A stretch of 64,000 bases of DNA from Streptomyces hokutonensis (GTDB lineage Bacteria > Actinomycetota > Actinomycetes > Streptomycetales > Streptomycetaceae): NCBI RefSeq assembly GCF_000376565.1, contig NZ_BARG01000062.1, positions 123,557 through 187,556 of the forward strand. The letters are read 5' to 3'. Within the stretch, counting starts at the first letter, position 1, and each line of letters begins with the position of its first letter. A program made the translations under genes and the position numbers. Below are positions 25,762-34,398 of this stretch, one piece after another. The notes beneath the pieces are model-generated. The model had not been told where the DNA came from. It ran no database searches and was given only the letters and a program-made list of their open reading frames with translations.

Positions 25762-28578
25762 TCAGGCGGCCCAGACCTGGAACGTGGAGAACTGGGCCGC
25801 GGGCCAGCCGTTGTTGGCGGTGACGGTGACGCGGTAGTAGCGCTGGGCGGTGGCGGGGAAGGTGAGCGTGACGGTGTTCCCGGTGCTCGGGTCGAAGGTG
25901 AGGGCGGCCGAGGACTTCAGGGTGGTGAAGGCGGTGCCGTCGGTGCTGCCGCCGAGCGTCAGGGTCTGGGTGCGGGCGCCCCAGGCGGCGGGCAGTTGCA
26001 GGACCGCGCGGGAGGCCGTCCGGGCCGAGCCCAGGTCGACCTGGACCCACTGCGGGAACGCGTTGTTGGCGCTCTCCCAGTAGGTGTTCTGGTTGCCGTC
26101 CGTGACGTTCGAGGACGGGTACACGTCGTTGTGGCTGGACTCGCCGGTGGGCTTGCCCACGGCGAGATCGGTGCTGGGGGTGTCCGAACTCGCGGCGAAG
26201 GCAAGGTAGTTGAGGTTCCAGCCGCCGGTGTCCTGGTCGAGCGTCAGAACCTGTCGGCCGGCGGGCAGTGTCACCCGGGTGGTCACGGTGGACCAGGTCT
26301 GCCAGTCGCCGGTGGCGGGCAGGTCGACGGCTCCGGTGAGGTTCGTGCCGGAGGCGTCCGACAGGTGCAGCGCGCCGGTCACCGCGGTCGGGGCCGCGAC
26401 CCGGAGGCCGAGGGTGTAGGTGCCGGCCGTGGCGACGTCGACCGTGTAGCGGAACCACTGCCCTGGACCGGTCCAACCCAGGTTGTGACCGCCCCCTGTG
26501 TCCGAGGTGTTGTCGAGGTCGACGCCGTCGGCCCGGTAGGAGTTGGCGTTGCCGTTGACAGAGGTGACGTTGTACGCGACGCCCTGGCCGCCGGTGTCGT
26601 AGTCCTCCGCCTGGACCGTTCCAGGCACGGCGGCCGGGGTGCCCCCGTAGGGGCCCTCGGGAGCGGGCGGCGGCCAGTGGTTGTCGCTCAACGTGGCGGT
26701 GAAACCGGTGGAGTTGTTGACGAAGGCCGAGGTGCCGGGGTCGAGTCCGGTGACCGTGTTGCCGGTGATCGTCGCGGAGCCGGTGGGCGCGGGGTAGAAC
26801 GGCGGTGAGATCGAAATGCCGTTGCGGCCCGGGCAGTTGACGGTGTTGTCCTGGAGCAGGGTGTTGGTCGAGGTGGAGAAGCCGATCCCGTCGTAGAGGG
26901 AGTCGGTGACGGTGTTGCCGGCCACCGTCACCTTGTCGACGGTCCCGACGTTCTGTCCGTCGCCGCCGTTGCCGATGTGCAGGGCGGGCTGGCCCTGGCT
27001 GTAGGCGTTGCCGCCGGAGCGGACCACGGCGTTGCCGGTCACGGTCGCGGAGAGCAGGTCACTGCCGTTGACGCCGAAGCGTCCGGCGCCCAGACCGATG
27101 TAACGGGCCGTGTCGCCAACGTAGTTGTCCTTGACCAGGTGGCCGCTGCCGCCGTAGATGCCGACGCCCTTGCCTCCCCAGGGCGCGATCGAGGTGTTGT
27201 CGCTGACGGTGACATTGGTCATCGGGCTGTAGTAGGTCTTGGAACCGTCGCTGTTGGTGTTGTAGTTCACCGAGTTGATGGCGATCGCGTCGTCCCCGGT
27301 ACCGCGCACGAAGTTGTTGGTGACGGTCAGGTCGTTGCCGGTGTCCGCGCCCAGAGACACGTTGTTGACGTTGATCCCGTCCGCCCAGACCGACGTCAGC
27401 CTGCTGTTCCTCACCGTCCCGCCGGTGCCGGAGGCCCAGAAGCCCGACATGGTGTGCTGGGTCCAGATGCCGTCGGCCAGCCAGTCGGTGCCGGTGGTGT
27501 CCATCGCACCGCCGTCCCCGCCGATGGTGCTCCGACTGACGGCGTTGGCGTCGATGTGGAAGTCACGCACCGTGCAGGAGGTCAGGTCGAACAGGGCTGC
27601 CAGGGGTGTGGAGTTGGGGACCGGGACGTCACGGTAGACCGTGCTGTACCAGAGCCCCGCGCCCGCGACGGTGATGCCCTGCGCGGTCAGTCCGGCGGTG
27701 CCCTTCACATAGAAGGTGCCCTGCGGGATCCACAGGATCTTGCCCTGCTGCTCGGCCTGGTCGATGCAGTTCTGGATGGCGGCCCGGCTGTCCACCGACT
27801 GGCTGTCGGCCGCGCCGTTGGTCGGGGTGCTGTCCGCCACGGCGCCGCAACTCGTGATCGAGATCGAGTCGGCCGGCTGTGCCTTCGGCGCCGGCGGGTT
27901 CTCCACGTCGACGGAGTCGATGTCGTAGAAGGACGCGCTGTTGGCGGAGTCCTTGCGCAGTGAGAAGGTGGCGCCGGCCGGGATCGGGTCCCCCGTGACG
28001 AAGGTGTGCGACTCGTCCCAGAAGACCCTCGGATCGCCGTCGGCCGGGTTCTGGTTGTCGCTCGTGTTGTAGTTCCCGTTGCCCTCGTACACCCAGCTCT
28101 GCAGCGAGTTGAGGTTCAGCGCCTGCCGGAACACGCCGTCGACGTACAGGTTCAGTGTCGCGGTGGTGCCACCGCCGGACGCCGAATCGGGGATGCTCGC
28201 GCGGACGTTGAGGAAGGAGATGGGTCGGCCGGTGGTGTTCGTCCACTGCACCGACTGGCCTGTGCCGTCCAGATGGACGTAGGAATGGCCTGAGGCCTCG
28301 AGGGCTGCGCTGGAGTACTGGGTCGTCGGGGCCGAGGTCAGCGAGCGGACGACCGCGCCTGCGGTGGGGGTTCCGGCTTCGGCTTCGTCGACCTCGAACG
28401 GGGTTGTCGCGCCCGCCGTTGCACTCGCTGTGGCCGGGTGAACTGCCGTTGGGTGCGCCGCCGCCCTGGTCGGCGGCGACTGCTGGGTGGCGGCGGCCGG
28501 TAAGACGGATACGCACATCGCGCCGACGGTGGCGACTACGGCCACCGCCAGTCGCCGGGGTCTGAGGATCGTCAGCAT
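25762..28578 (-). CDS. secreted GH87-like modular enzyme with CBM6/35 and CBM32
   Basis: 938-residue secreted paralogue of the gene at 21957. Start is ATG 28578 (AAGGAG upstream), not the earlier in-frame ATG at 28662. Sec signal ends near residue 32 (PAAA). Then an N-terminal carbohydrate-binding sandwich (about 60-230), a GH87-type beta-helix (about 245-640; QGKILWIPQGTFYVKG, ITVAGAGLWYSTVYRDV, VRGTGDDAIAINSVNY), a CBM6/35 domain (VQAEDYDTGGQGVAYN to about 800) and a C-terminal CBM32. It lacks the Hydin-like Ig repeats of its paralogue. Same alpha-1,3-glucan role inferred; different binding modules may give different target surfaces. Confidence 0.8.
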   Translation of the reverse strand: MLTILRPRRLAVAVVATVGAMCVSVLPAAATQQSPPTRAAAHPTAVHPATASATAGATTPFEVDEAEAGTPTAGAVVRSLTSAPTTQYSSAALEASGHSYVHLDGTGQSVQWTNTTGRPISFLNVRASIPDSASGGGTTATLNLYVDGVFRQALNLNSLQSWVYEGNGNYNTSDNQNPADGDPRVFWDESHTFVTGDPIPAGATFSLRKDSANSASFYDIDSVDVENPPAPKAQPADSISITSCGAVADSTPTNGAADSQSVDSRAAIQNCIDQAEQQGKILWIPQGTFYVKGTAGLTAQGITVAGAGLWYSTVYRDVPVPNSTPLAALFDLTSCTVRDFHIDANAVSRSTIGGDGGAMDTTGTDWLADGIWTQHTMSGFWASGTGGTVRNSRLTSVWADGINVNNVSLGADTGNDLTVTNNFVRGTGDDAIAINSVNYNTNSDGSKTYYSPMTNVTVSDNTSIAPWGGKGVGIYGGSGHLVKDNYVGDTARYIGLGAGRFGVNGSDLLSATVTGNAVVRSGGNAYSQGQPALHIGNGGDGQNVGTVDKVTVAGNTVTDSLYDGIGFSTSTNTLLQDNTVNCPGRNGISISPPFYPAPTGSATITGNTVTGLDPGTSAFVNNSTGFTATLSDNHWPPPAPEGPYGGTPAAVPGTVQAEDYDTGGQGVAYNVTSVNGNANSYRADGVDLDNTSDTGGGHNLGWTGPGQWFRYTVDVATAGTYTLGLRVAAPTAVTGALHLSDASGTNLTGAVDLPATGDWQTWSTVTTRVTLPAGRQVLTLDQDTGGWNLNYLAFAASSDTPSTDLAVGKPTGESSHNDVYPSSNVTDGNQNTYWESANNAFPQWVQVDLGSARTASRAVLQLPAAWGARTQTLTLGGSTDGTAFTTLKSSAALTFDPSTGNTVTLTFPATAQRYYRVTVTANNGWPAAQFSTFQVWAA

Positions 28579-28672
28579 CTGATGCTCCTTCACGGAGTGG
28601 GGGGAACCGGCGCCCCGACCGTACAGAGCCCGCATCCAGCCCGCTAGATTACGACGAAACAAAGAATGAATT

Positions 28673-28710
28673 ACGCAAGCCGATGCAAGTTTCTTGCACT
28701 GTCACGCAAT
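28673..28710. promoter_or_regulatory. operator array upstream of GH87-like gene 2 (CTTGCA repeats)
   Basis: Contains a perfect inverted repeat TGCAAG-TTT-CTTGCA (28684-28698), a further CTTGCG copy, and TCACGCAAT shared with the other GH87-like gene. On the minus strand this reads CTTGCATCGGCTTGCG. CTTGCA-type repeats are the recognition pattern I recall for the Streptomyces maltose/alpha-glucan repressor MalR, so alpha-glucan-linked control is plausible. Confidence 0.55.
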
Positions 28711-28729
28711 TTATGAATGTTGCGCGTTG

Positions 28730-28996
28730 CTACACCTCGTTGAAGCCGCGTGCCGCGTCGTAGATGTCCAGCTCGATGACGACCACGAAGAAACTCGTCA
28801 CGACGAAGTGGACCATCACGCGGTCCTCCCAGGCCGAACGCGTCACGGTGTCGGTGGTGTAGACGAGGTGACTGTCGTCGCCCTCGGGATCGGCCACGAT
28901 CCGGTCGACAAGGCGCTCGAACTTCTCCCGGTCAGAGGCCGGCATGTACTCACGGAACCGCGCGACCTGCTCGGTGAACTGCACTCGTCTCTTCAT
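28730..28996 (-). CDS. RelE/ParE-like small protein (orphan)
   Basis: 88-residue protein whose pattern fits the RelE/ParE toxin fold: an initial strand (RRVQFTEQVARF), two helices (SDREKFERLVDRIVADPEGD), then three hydrophobic strands ending VMVHFVVTSFFVVVIELDIY. The ADPEGD turn and the closing beta-strands are typical. RelE/ParE proteins cut mRNA or block gyrase, normally neutralised by an antitoxin encoded alongside. No antitoxin ORF is visible on either side, so it may be solitary, decayed or recruited. The assignment rests on secondary-structure pattern only. Confidence 0.5.
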   Translation of the reverse strand: MKRRVQFTEQVARFREYMPASDREKFERLVDRIVADPEGDDSHLVYTTDTVTRSAWEDRVMVHFVVTSFFVVVIELDIYDAARGFNEV

Positions 28997-29059
28997 CGCG
29001 GCAGGATCATACGGACGTGGGGAAGACCTCTGCCGGGATTATTACGACGGTCTCCTCGG

Positions 29060-30769
29060 CTACGACGCCGAGTCCTTCCTGCTGCTCGCCGCCGCGTAGG
29101 CCTGGGCCGGGGTCATCGGCACACCGTTCAGGGACACGGTCTTGTACGGGCTGACCTTGGCGCAGGTCTTGGACTGGTCGGCGGTCGAGGCGTTGGCGTT
29201 GGAGACGGCCGCGTGGGTGTCGGCGGGGGCGGCGGACGAGGAACCGCTCGAGAGCGTCGTGCCGGTGGGCCAGTCGGCGCCGATGACGAGGGTCAGGCCG
29301 CTCGCGCTGCTCTGGGTGAGGTGTGCGGCGGACAGGCCGAGGGCGGAGGCCACCGTCTGGGCCTCGGCCTTCTCGCCGGGGCCGTAGGTGAGTTTGGTGG
29401 TCGCCGCCTGTTCGGGTGCGTTGCCGGTGCTGGTGCCGGGGCTGAAGCCCTTGGTGATGAGGGCGTTGGCGATCACGGAGGCGCGTCCGCCGATGGTGGT
29501 GCCGTTCTCCACCTTTACGGCGACCTCGGCGGCCGGCACGGTGGCGGGCGCGGTCGTGGAGGGCGAGGAGGATGCTTTCTTCTTGCCGCTGCCCGAACTC
29601 AGGGACTGGTCGTTGGCGATGGCCGCGAACAGGGACTTGGCACCGGCCGCCGGGACGACCCGGTCCGCGTTGGCCGGGTCGGCACCGGTCTGCATGGTGG
29701 TGAAGGTCATCCGCTTCGACGGGACCTTGTCCAGGTCGGTCGCCAGGTCCACGAGCTTGCCGACGCTGCCCAGTCCGGTGTCGACGGTCAGGGCCTTGGT
29801 GGCGGCGTCGGCCAGGGAGTACACCTTGGCGGGATTGGCCAGCGTGCCCGCGCTCTTGAACTTGCGGATCATCGCGCTGAGGAACAGGTGCTGGGAGACG
29901 GTACGGCCCAGGTCGCTGCCGTCCCCGAAACCGTGCCGGGAGCGCACGAACTCCAGTGCCGCGGTGCCCTTGAGGGTGTGGGTGCCCTTGGCCAGTTTCA
30001 GGTGCGAGTAGGTGTCGTAGACGTTGTCGCTGACGCAGACCGAGACCCCGCCGACCGCGTCGGACATCTTCACCACGCCGGCGAAGTCGAGCATCACGAA
30101 GTGGTCGATCGTGATGCCGGTGAGCTGGTGCACGGTCTTCACCTGGCACGCCGGGCCGTACTGGAGCGCGCTGTTGATCTGCCCGTAGTAACCGGCCGTC
30201 GCCTGGCTGCTGTCCGGGTCCTTGCAGGCGGGCACCTGGGTCATCGTGTCGCGCGGCACGCTCATCACGGTGGCGTTGGAGCGGTCGGCGGAGACGTGCA
30301 CCACCATCTCCACGTCCGCGTTGTGGCCGACGGTCGAACTCCCGGAGCCGCAGCCGCCGCCCAGTTTGCAGTCGGCCGCGTTGTTCCGCCCGTCCGAACC
30401 GATCACCAGCAGGTTGATCGGTGTACGGCCGAAGGCGTCGGCCTTCTCCTTGCCTCCCGCGCCGTCGTCGAGCGCGACACTGTTGATGTTGCCGTTCAGG
30501 TGCTGCCAGAGCCAGGTGCCGACTCCGGCGGTGACGAGGATGAGCGCCGAGACCGTGATCAGGGCTATGCGGGCGGCCTTTCGGCGCCGGGCCACCGGTT
30601 TGGCCCGGCGTCGCGAGCGATGGCCGCCGCTCCTCGCCGCCTGCCGCGCCGCGGCCCTCCCGGCGGGTGGCCGATGGGCCGACCCTTCGTCCGCTCTGCG
30701 CGGGCGTGGCATGCCGGAGCGATCCCTCGTGGCCGCACGGCCGGACCTCTCGCCCCGGGGGTCGCTCAT
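29060..30769 (-). CDS. LytR-CpsA-Psr (LCP) family cell-wall ligase
   Basis: 569-residue membrane protein. A ~65-residue Arg-rich cytoplasmic tail precedes one transmembrane helix (IALITVSALILVTAGVGTW). The extracellular LCP domain covers about residues 115-320 with INLLVIGSDGR, MSVPRDT and EFVRSRHGFGDGSDLGR, whose Arg and Asp residues bind the polyprenyl pyrophosphate. A Ser/Thr/Ala-rich linker leads to a LytR_C domain (about 425-515). LCP enzymes attach teichoic acids or polysaccharides to peptidoglycan. It is monocistronic by spacing. Specific polymer unknown. Confidence 0.9.
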   Translation of the reverse strand: MSDPRGERSGRAATRDRSGMPRPRRADEGSAHRPPAGRAAARQAARSGGHRSRRRAKPVARRRKAARIALITVSALILVTAGVGTWLWQHLNGNINSVALDDGAGGKEKADAFGRTPINLLVIGSDGRNNAADCKLGGGCGSGSSTVGHNADVEMVVHVSADRSNATVMSVPRDTMTQVPACKDPDSSQATAGYYGQINSALQYGPACQVKTVHQLTGITIDHFVMLDFAGVVKMSDAVGGVSVCVSDNVYDTYSHLKLAKGTHTLKGTAALEFVRSRHGFGDGSDLGRTVSQHLFLSAMIRKFKSAGTLANPAKVYSLADAATKALTVDTGLGSVGKLVDLATDLDKVPSKRMTFTTMQTGADPANADRVVPAAGAKSLFAAIANDQSLSSGSGKKKASSSPSTTAPATVPAAEVAVKVENGTTIGGRASVIANALITKGFSPGTSTGNAPEQAATTKLTYGPGEKAEAQTVASALGLSAAHLTQSSASGLTLVIGADWPTGTTLSSGSSSAAPADTHAAVSNANASTADQSKTCAKVSPYKTVSLNGVPMTPAQAYAAASSRKDSAS

Positions 30770-30982
30770 CCACCACTCCCTACGCTGTCCTCGACACCGG
30801 CACCGACCGCCGCCCCGACGGGCGGCACCGACGGGCCGAGCCGCACGTCAGGGCCCAGCCCACGGGCCGGATGATTGCGCAATATAGCAACTGTCATCAC
30901 TTCCGCCTCTGGGCTCCCCCTTCCGCGGTCCCCAACTCGGATCGGGCGAGGCCCTGTTCGGCCGCGCAGCCTCTCGCCTGCC

Positions 30983-31654
30983 CTACCGCGCAACGGCTTT
31001 CCCGGCCTTCGCCCAGTTGGCGTGCAAGCGGTCCAGGTACGACTGCGCCTGGCTGCCCGGTGTCGCACCGCGGGCGAAGGCGAGCATGTTGCCCGCGCCG
31101 GTGTTGTAGCCGAGGGCGAGGAGGTCGTCCTTGCCGAGGGAGGTGTGGCGGGTCGTGGGGAGTTGGGCCGCGAGGTCGTGCAGGTACCAGGCCTCGGCCT
31201 CGATGGCGAGGTCGCGGTCGTCGGGGAGTTCGTCCCAGCTGCGGTCGGCGAAGTCCCGGCCCCGCTTGACCTCGTCGAAGGTCGCGCGGTGCATGTTGGC
31301 GATACCGAAGGCCGCGTCCGGCTTGGACCGCTGCCAGGCCCGCTCGAAGGCCGCGTCGTGCGGCTTGTACGCCTCGTTGTAGAGGATCGCCATCACCAAC
31401 TGGGCGCTCACCCCGGCCTGTTGGGCCCTGGCGCGGACTTGGGGCGCGTAGGCGGCGGGGTCGTAGGAAGAGGCGGTGACCCGAGGTGAAGGACTGGCCG
31501 AACTCCTCGGTGAGGCCGATCCGGACGCCCCCGGCCCGGTCGAGGGGCGCGGAGTCGCGGCCTGCGGGGTGTCGGCCGCGCGTACGAGGACGTAGACGAC
31601 GACCGCGAAGACCACGAGCGCGAGCCAGCGGCGCCGGGACCGGGGTTCGGCCAT
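30983..31654 (-). CDS. membrane-anchored lytic-transglycosylase-like protein
   Basis: 223-residue protein with an N-terminal anchor helix (WLALVVFAVVVYVLV) and a Ser/Pro-rich linker. The C-terminal domain (about 65-220) has AQLVMAILYNEAYKPHD, where the Glu would be the catalytic acid of a lysozyme-like fold, AFGIANMHRATFDEV, and LLALGYNTGAGNMLAFA, matching the SLT GYNAG motif. It probably cuts peptidoglycan outside the cell. It lies 213 bp upstream of the LCP gene in the same direction; that intergenic stretch holds no further gene that I can see. The family assignment is from motifs. Confidence 0.7.
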   Translation of the reverse strand: MAEPRSRRRWLALVVFAVVVYVLVRAADTPQAATPRPSTGPGASGSASPRSSASPSPRVTASSYDPAAYAPQVRARAQQAGVSAQLVMAILYNEAYKPHDAAFERAWQRSKPDAAFGIANMHRATFDEVKRGRDFADRSWDELPDDRDLAIEAEAWYLHDLAAQLPTTRHTSLGKDDLLALGYNTGAGNMLAFARGATPGSQAQSYLDRLHANWAKAGKAVAR

Positions 31655-31818
31655 CTCCCGCCTTCTCTCGGGACGGCGTGCACATCCGGGACCGAACGTA
31701 CCGCAGGCCCTTCCCCTGGGCAGATGTCCCCCCATCACCGGGAATTTGGCGAGAACCAGTACTCTGCCGCTCGCGTCATACGGCAGTGTGCCGATGGCCT
31801 GAACTGTGGGGGGACCAC

Positions 31819-32478
31819 GTGAGCGGTGAAATCTACTTCAGCAACAACTACCGTGATCTGTGCGTGCGCAACGGAACGGGGGCCGGTTTCCAGTTCGAGT
31901 TCTCGTGCGCCCGCTGCTACGACACCTGGCGTTCGCCGTTCGAGGCGTACGTCGGTGAGCGGGCCGCCACCTGGCTCGGCAAGGGCGTCGATGTGGCCTG
32001 GAGTCTGCTGGGCAGCGCGGGCCGGGGAGTGTCGTCCGCGGCCGACGGGCTCGCGGGCGCCGGCTGGGGACAGGCCCGTGACCACGCCTTCCAGCAGGCG
32101 ATCGACAACGCTGAGGGGCACTTCAACCGCTGCGCGCGCTGCACCGACTACGTCTGCGGACGCTGCTGGAACGCGGCCCAGGGCCTGTGTCTGCGCTGCG
32201 CGCCCGACACCGCGGCCGAGGCCATGGCGGCCCAGCAGCGCGGCCTCAACGACATGGCGTCCCAGCGGGCCTACGCCGCGGGCCAGCAGGCCGGGCAGGG
32301 CTACGACCCCTCCACACCGCGGCAGTTGGTGTGCCCGCAGTGCCGGACCGAGACCCACGGCGCCGCCTTCTGCTCCGGCTGCGGTTATCACCTCGCCCAG
32401 TCCACCGCGTGCGCGTCCTGCTCCGCCGTGGTGCCGGACGGCGCCGCGTTCTGCCCGGGGTGCGGAACACGGCGGTAG
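31819..32478 (+). CDS. zinc-ribbon protein of unknown function
   Basis: 219-residue soluble protein starting at GTG 31819 (GGGGGGACC before it). It has four Cys-x2-Cys clusters: CARCYDTW near residue 34, CARCTDYVCGRCW and CLRCAP in the middle, and two C-terminal zinc ribbons, CPQCRTETHGAAFCSGCGY and CASCSAVVPDGAAFCPGCG. Between them is an amphipathic segment rich in Gly/Ala (about 55-95). Such ribbons bind Zn and often partner nucleic acids or proteins. It is not recognised beyond this and stands alone on the plus strand. Confidence 0.75.
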   Translation: MSGEIYFSNNYRDLCVRNGTGAGFQFEFSCARCYDTWRSPFEAYVGERAATWLGKGVDVAWSLLGSAGRGVSSAADGLAGAGWGQARDHAFQQAIDNAEGHFNRCARCTDYVCGRCWNAAQGLCLRCAPDTAAEAMAAQQRGLNDMASQRAYAAGQQAGQGYDPSTPRQLVCPQCRTETHGAAFCSGCGYHLAQSTACASCSAVVPDGAAFCPGCGTRR

Positions 32479-32568
32479 CGCGGTCGGCGGTGTTACGGAT
32501 GCCCAAGTCCGCGATGAGGCGCGGCAGTTCGCAGTTCGCGGGGGCGAAGCACAGTCGGCGCTCCCGAT

Positions 32569-32600
32569 TCCCGACCCGTGCCGCTCGGCACGGGTCGGGA
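32569..32600. terminator. bidirectional terminator hairpin
   Basis: Perfect 14-bp inverted repeat (arms 32569-32582 and 32587-32600, loop GCTC) located between the convergent zinc-ribbon and TerD genes. Its arms serve both transcripts; no T-run on either side. Confidence 0.75.
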
Positions 32601-32604
32601 GCGG

Positions 32605-33186
32605 TCACAGATGGGCGGTCACGGCGGGCAGCAGGTCCTGGAAGGTGCGGCCGGCCGCGGGTTCGCCGATCGCCTTCAACTGCCAGCCGCCACCGGCTCG
32701 GTAAAGTTTCGCCATGATCTGGGCCGTGTAGGTGCCACCGCCGCTGAGGGTGTAGCGGGCCAGTTCCTGTCCGGTGGTCTCGTCGATGAGCCGGCAGAAG
32801 GCGTTCTGCACCTCGGCGAAGGTCTGTCCGGTGAACGAGTTGACCGTGAAGACGATCTGGTCGATGTGGACGGGGACGCGGCCGAGGTCCACCAGGATCG
32901 TCTCGTCGTCACCGGTGCCGGCCCCGCCGACCAGGTTGTCCCCGGTGTGGCGGACGGAGCCGTCATTGCTCGTCAGATGCTGGAAGTAGACGACGTCGAC
33001 CGACTCCCGGCCCGCGAAGAGCAGGGCCGAGGCGTCCAGGTCGATCTCGCGGGGACCGGTCAGCTTGGCCAGGAATCCCTTGCGGGGCGCGGCCTGCCAG
33101 CCGAGCCCCATGCGTACGGACGTCAGGGCACTGCCGTCGGACTTGCTGAGACTGACCTGCTGGCCCTTGCCCAGGTTGACGGACAT
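32605..33186 (-). CDS. TerD-family protein
   Basis: 193-residue TerD-domain protein beginning MSVNLGKGQQVSLSKSDGSAL. EIDLDASALLFAG and GAGTGDDETILVDL are the acidic Ca2+-binding segments; it keeps the core but has an extra RKGFLAKLTG insert absent from its neighbour. TerD proteins bind calcium and are tied to tellurite resistance, stress and development in Streptomyces. The start at ATG 33186 was chosen because the family begins at MSVNL; an upstream in-frame start at 33333 would overlap the preceding TerD gene. Second gene of a tandem pair. Confidence 0.9.
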   Translation of the reverse strand: MSVNLGKGQQVSLSKSDGSALTSVRMGLGWQAAPRKGFLAKLTGPREIDLDASALLFAGRESVDVVYFQHLTSNDGSVRHTGDNLVGGAGTGDDETILVDLGRVPVHIDQIVFTVNSFTGQTFAEVQNAFCRLIDETTGQELARYTLSGGGTYTAQIMAKLYRAGGGWQLKAIGEPAAGRTFQDLLPAVTAHL

Positions 33187-33254
33187 GCGCGGTCTCTCTT
33201 TCTGCCGTTCGGCGGGCTGCTGGACGAGGAGTTCGGGGCCCGGGGTCGGACTTC

Positions 33255-33830
33255 TCAGACACCGACCCCGAAGTCGGCGGCGATGCCGGCCAGCCCGGCG
33301 GCGTAACCCTGCCCCACCGCGCGGAACTTCCACTCCGCGCCGTTGCGGTAGAGCTCGCCGAAGACCATGGCGGTCTCGGTCGACGCGTCCTCGGACAGGT
33401 CGTAGCGGGCGAGTTCGGCGCCGCCGGCCTGGTTGACGACGCGGATGAAGGCGTTGCGGACCTGTCCGAAGCTCTGTCCGCGGGAGTCGGCGTCGTGGAT
33501 CGAGACGGGGAAGACGATCTTGTCGACCTCGGCCGGTACGGTGGCGAGGTCCACCTTGAGGGACTCGTCGTCGCCCTCGCCCTCACCGGTGAGGTTGTCG
33601 CCGGTGTGCTCCACCGAGCCCTCGGGGCTCTTGAGGTTGTTGTAGAAGACGAAGTGCTGGTCGGAGGGGACCTTGCCCGACGCGTCGAGCAGCAGCGCGG
33701 AGGCGTCCAGGTCGAAGTCCGCGCCGGTCGTGGTGCGCACGTCCCAGCCGAGTCCGACCAGTACCGCGGTGAGGCCCGGCGCCTCCTTGCTCAGCGAAAC
33801 GTTGCCGCCCTTGGACAGGGAAACACCCAT
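33255..33830 (-). CDS. TerD-family protein
   Basis: 191-residue canonical TerD protein. MGVSLSKGGNVSLSKEAPGL starts the domain, DFDLDASALLLDASGKVPSD and GEGEGDDESLKVDL supply the calcium-binding Asp/Glu clusters, and IHDADSRGQSFGQVRNAFIR the C-terminal half. ATG 33830 has GGAGG nine bases before it. It precedes the second TerD gene by 68 bp and likely shares its promoter, which faces the BlaI-type gene across a region containing a BlaI-like operator. Confidence 0.93.
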   Translation of the reverse strand: MGVSLSKGGNVSLSKEAPGLTAVLVGLGWDVRTTTGADFDLDASALLLDASGKVPSDQHFVFYNNLKSPEGSVEHTGDNLTGEGEGDDESLKVDLATVPAEVDKIVFPVSIHDADSRGQSFGQVRNAFIRVVNQAGGAELARYDLSEDASTETAMVFGELYRNGAEWKFRAVGQGYAAGLAGIAADFGVGV

Positions 33831-33890
33831 GACTCGTCCCTCCACGCATGCCGACGATCCGGGTCCGAGGCACGGACCCGCAGCTAGAAT

Positions 33891-33904
33891 CTACAACAGT
33901 GTAG
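33891..33904. promoter_or_regulatory. BlaI/MecI-type operator
   Basis: Perfect inverted repeat CTACA-ACAG-TGTAG between the divergent TerD and BlaI-like genes. TACA/TGTA half-sites are the recognition pattern of BlaI/MecI repressors, so autoregulation of the downstream gene and possible control of the TerD pair are inferred. Confidence 0.65.
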
Positions 33905-33993
33905 AAATCCGCGGGAGGTCGGCACCGCCGGTCGGCCCCGCGTCGCTACGATGTGGCGATCGCGTCCCCGCGGCGGCAGGAGGAGAACGGAAC

Positions 33994-34392
33994 GTGGCGA
34001 AGCCGGATCCGCGTCCCCCGCGCCGGGCACAGGGCGCGCTGGAGACGCAGGTGCTCACCGTCCTGCACACCGCCGGGACGCCGGTGACCGCGGCCTGGGT
34101 GCAGGAGCACCTGGACGCCGATCTCGCCTACACGACCGTGATGACCGTGCTGATCCGTCTGCTGGAGAAGCAGGCCGTGACGCGCAGGCGGGAGGGCCGC
34201 TCGTTCGTCTGGTCGCCCGCCGCTGACGAGGCGGGGCTCGCCGCGCTGAAGATGCGCAAGGTGCTCGATCGCGAGCAGGACCGCAGGGCGGTACTGGCCA
34301 GCTTCATCACCGCCCTGCCGGAGGACGACGAGCAACTGCTGCGCGCCCTGCTGGACCAGGCGGCCGACGAGCCCGACGAGTCGGCGGGCTGA
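33994..34392 (+). CDS. BlaI/MecI/CopY-family transcriptional repressor
   Basis: 132-residue winged-helix repressor starting GTG 33994 with AGGAGGAG upstream. The DNA-binding domain (about 10-80) has AQGALETQVLTVLHTAGTPVT, then VQEHLDADLAYTTVMTVLIRL as recognition region and VTRRREGRSFVWSPA as wing. The C-terminal helix mediates dimerisation and, in relatives, holds the site cut by an M56 protease. The next gene, 6 bp downstream, encodes such a protease, so these form a BlaI-BlaR-like signalling pair. It lacks a sensor penicillin-binding domain partner. Confidence 0.92.
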   Translation: MAKPDPRPPRRAQGALETQVLTVLHTAGTPVTAAWVQEHLDADLAYTTVMTVLIRLLEKQAVTRRREGRSFVWSPAADEAGLAALKMRKVLDREQDRRAVLASFITALPEDDEQLLRALLDQAADEPDESAG

Positions 34393-34398
34393 CGCCCC

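Noticed and set aside
25762..28662. Longer start at 28662 for the second GH87-like gene
   Set aside because: The extra 28 residues precede a clean AAGGAG and Sec signal at ATG 28578, so the shorter start is preferred.
28730..28996. A complete RelE-antitoxin module
   Set aside because: No adjacent ORF of antitoxin type was found on either strand, so only an orphan candidate is reported.
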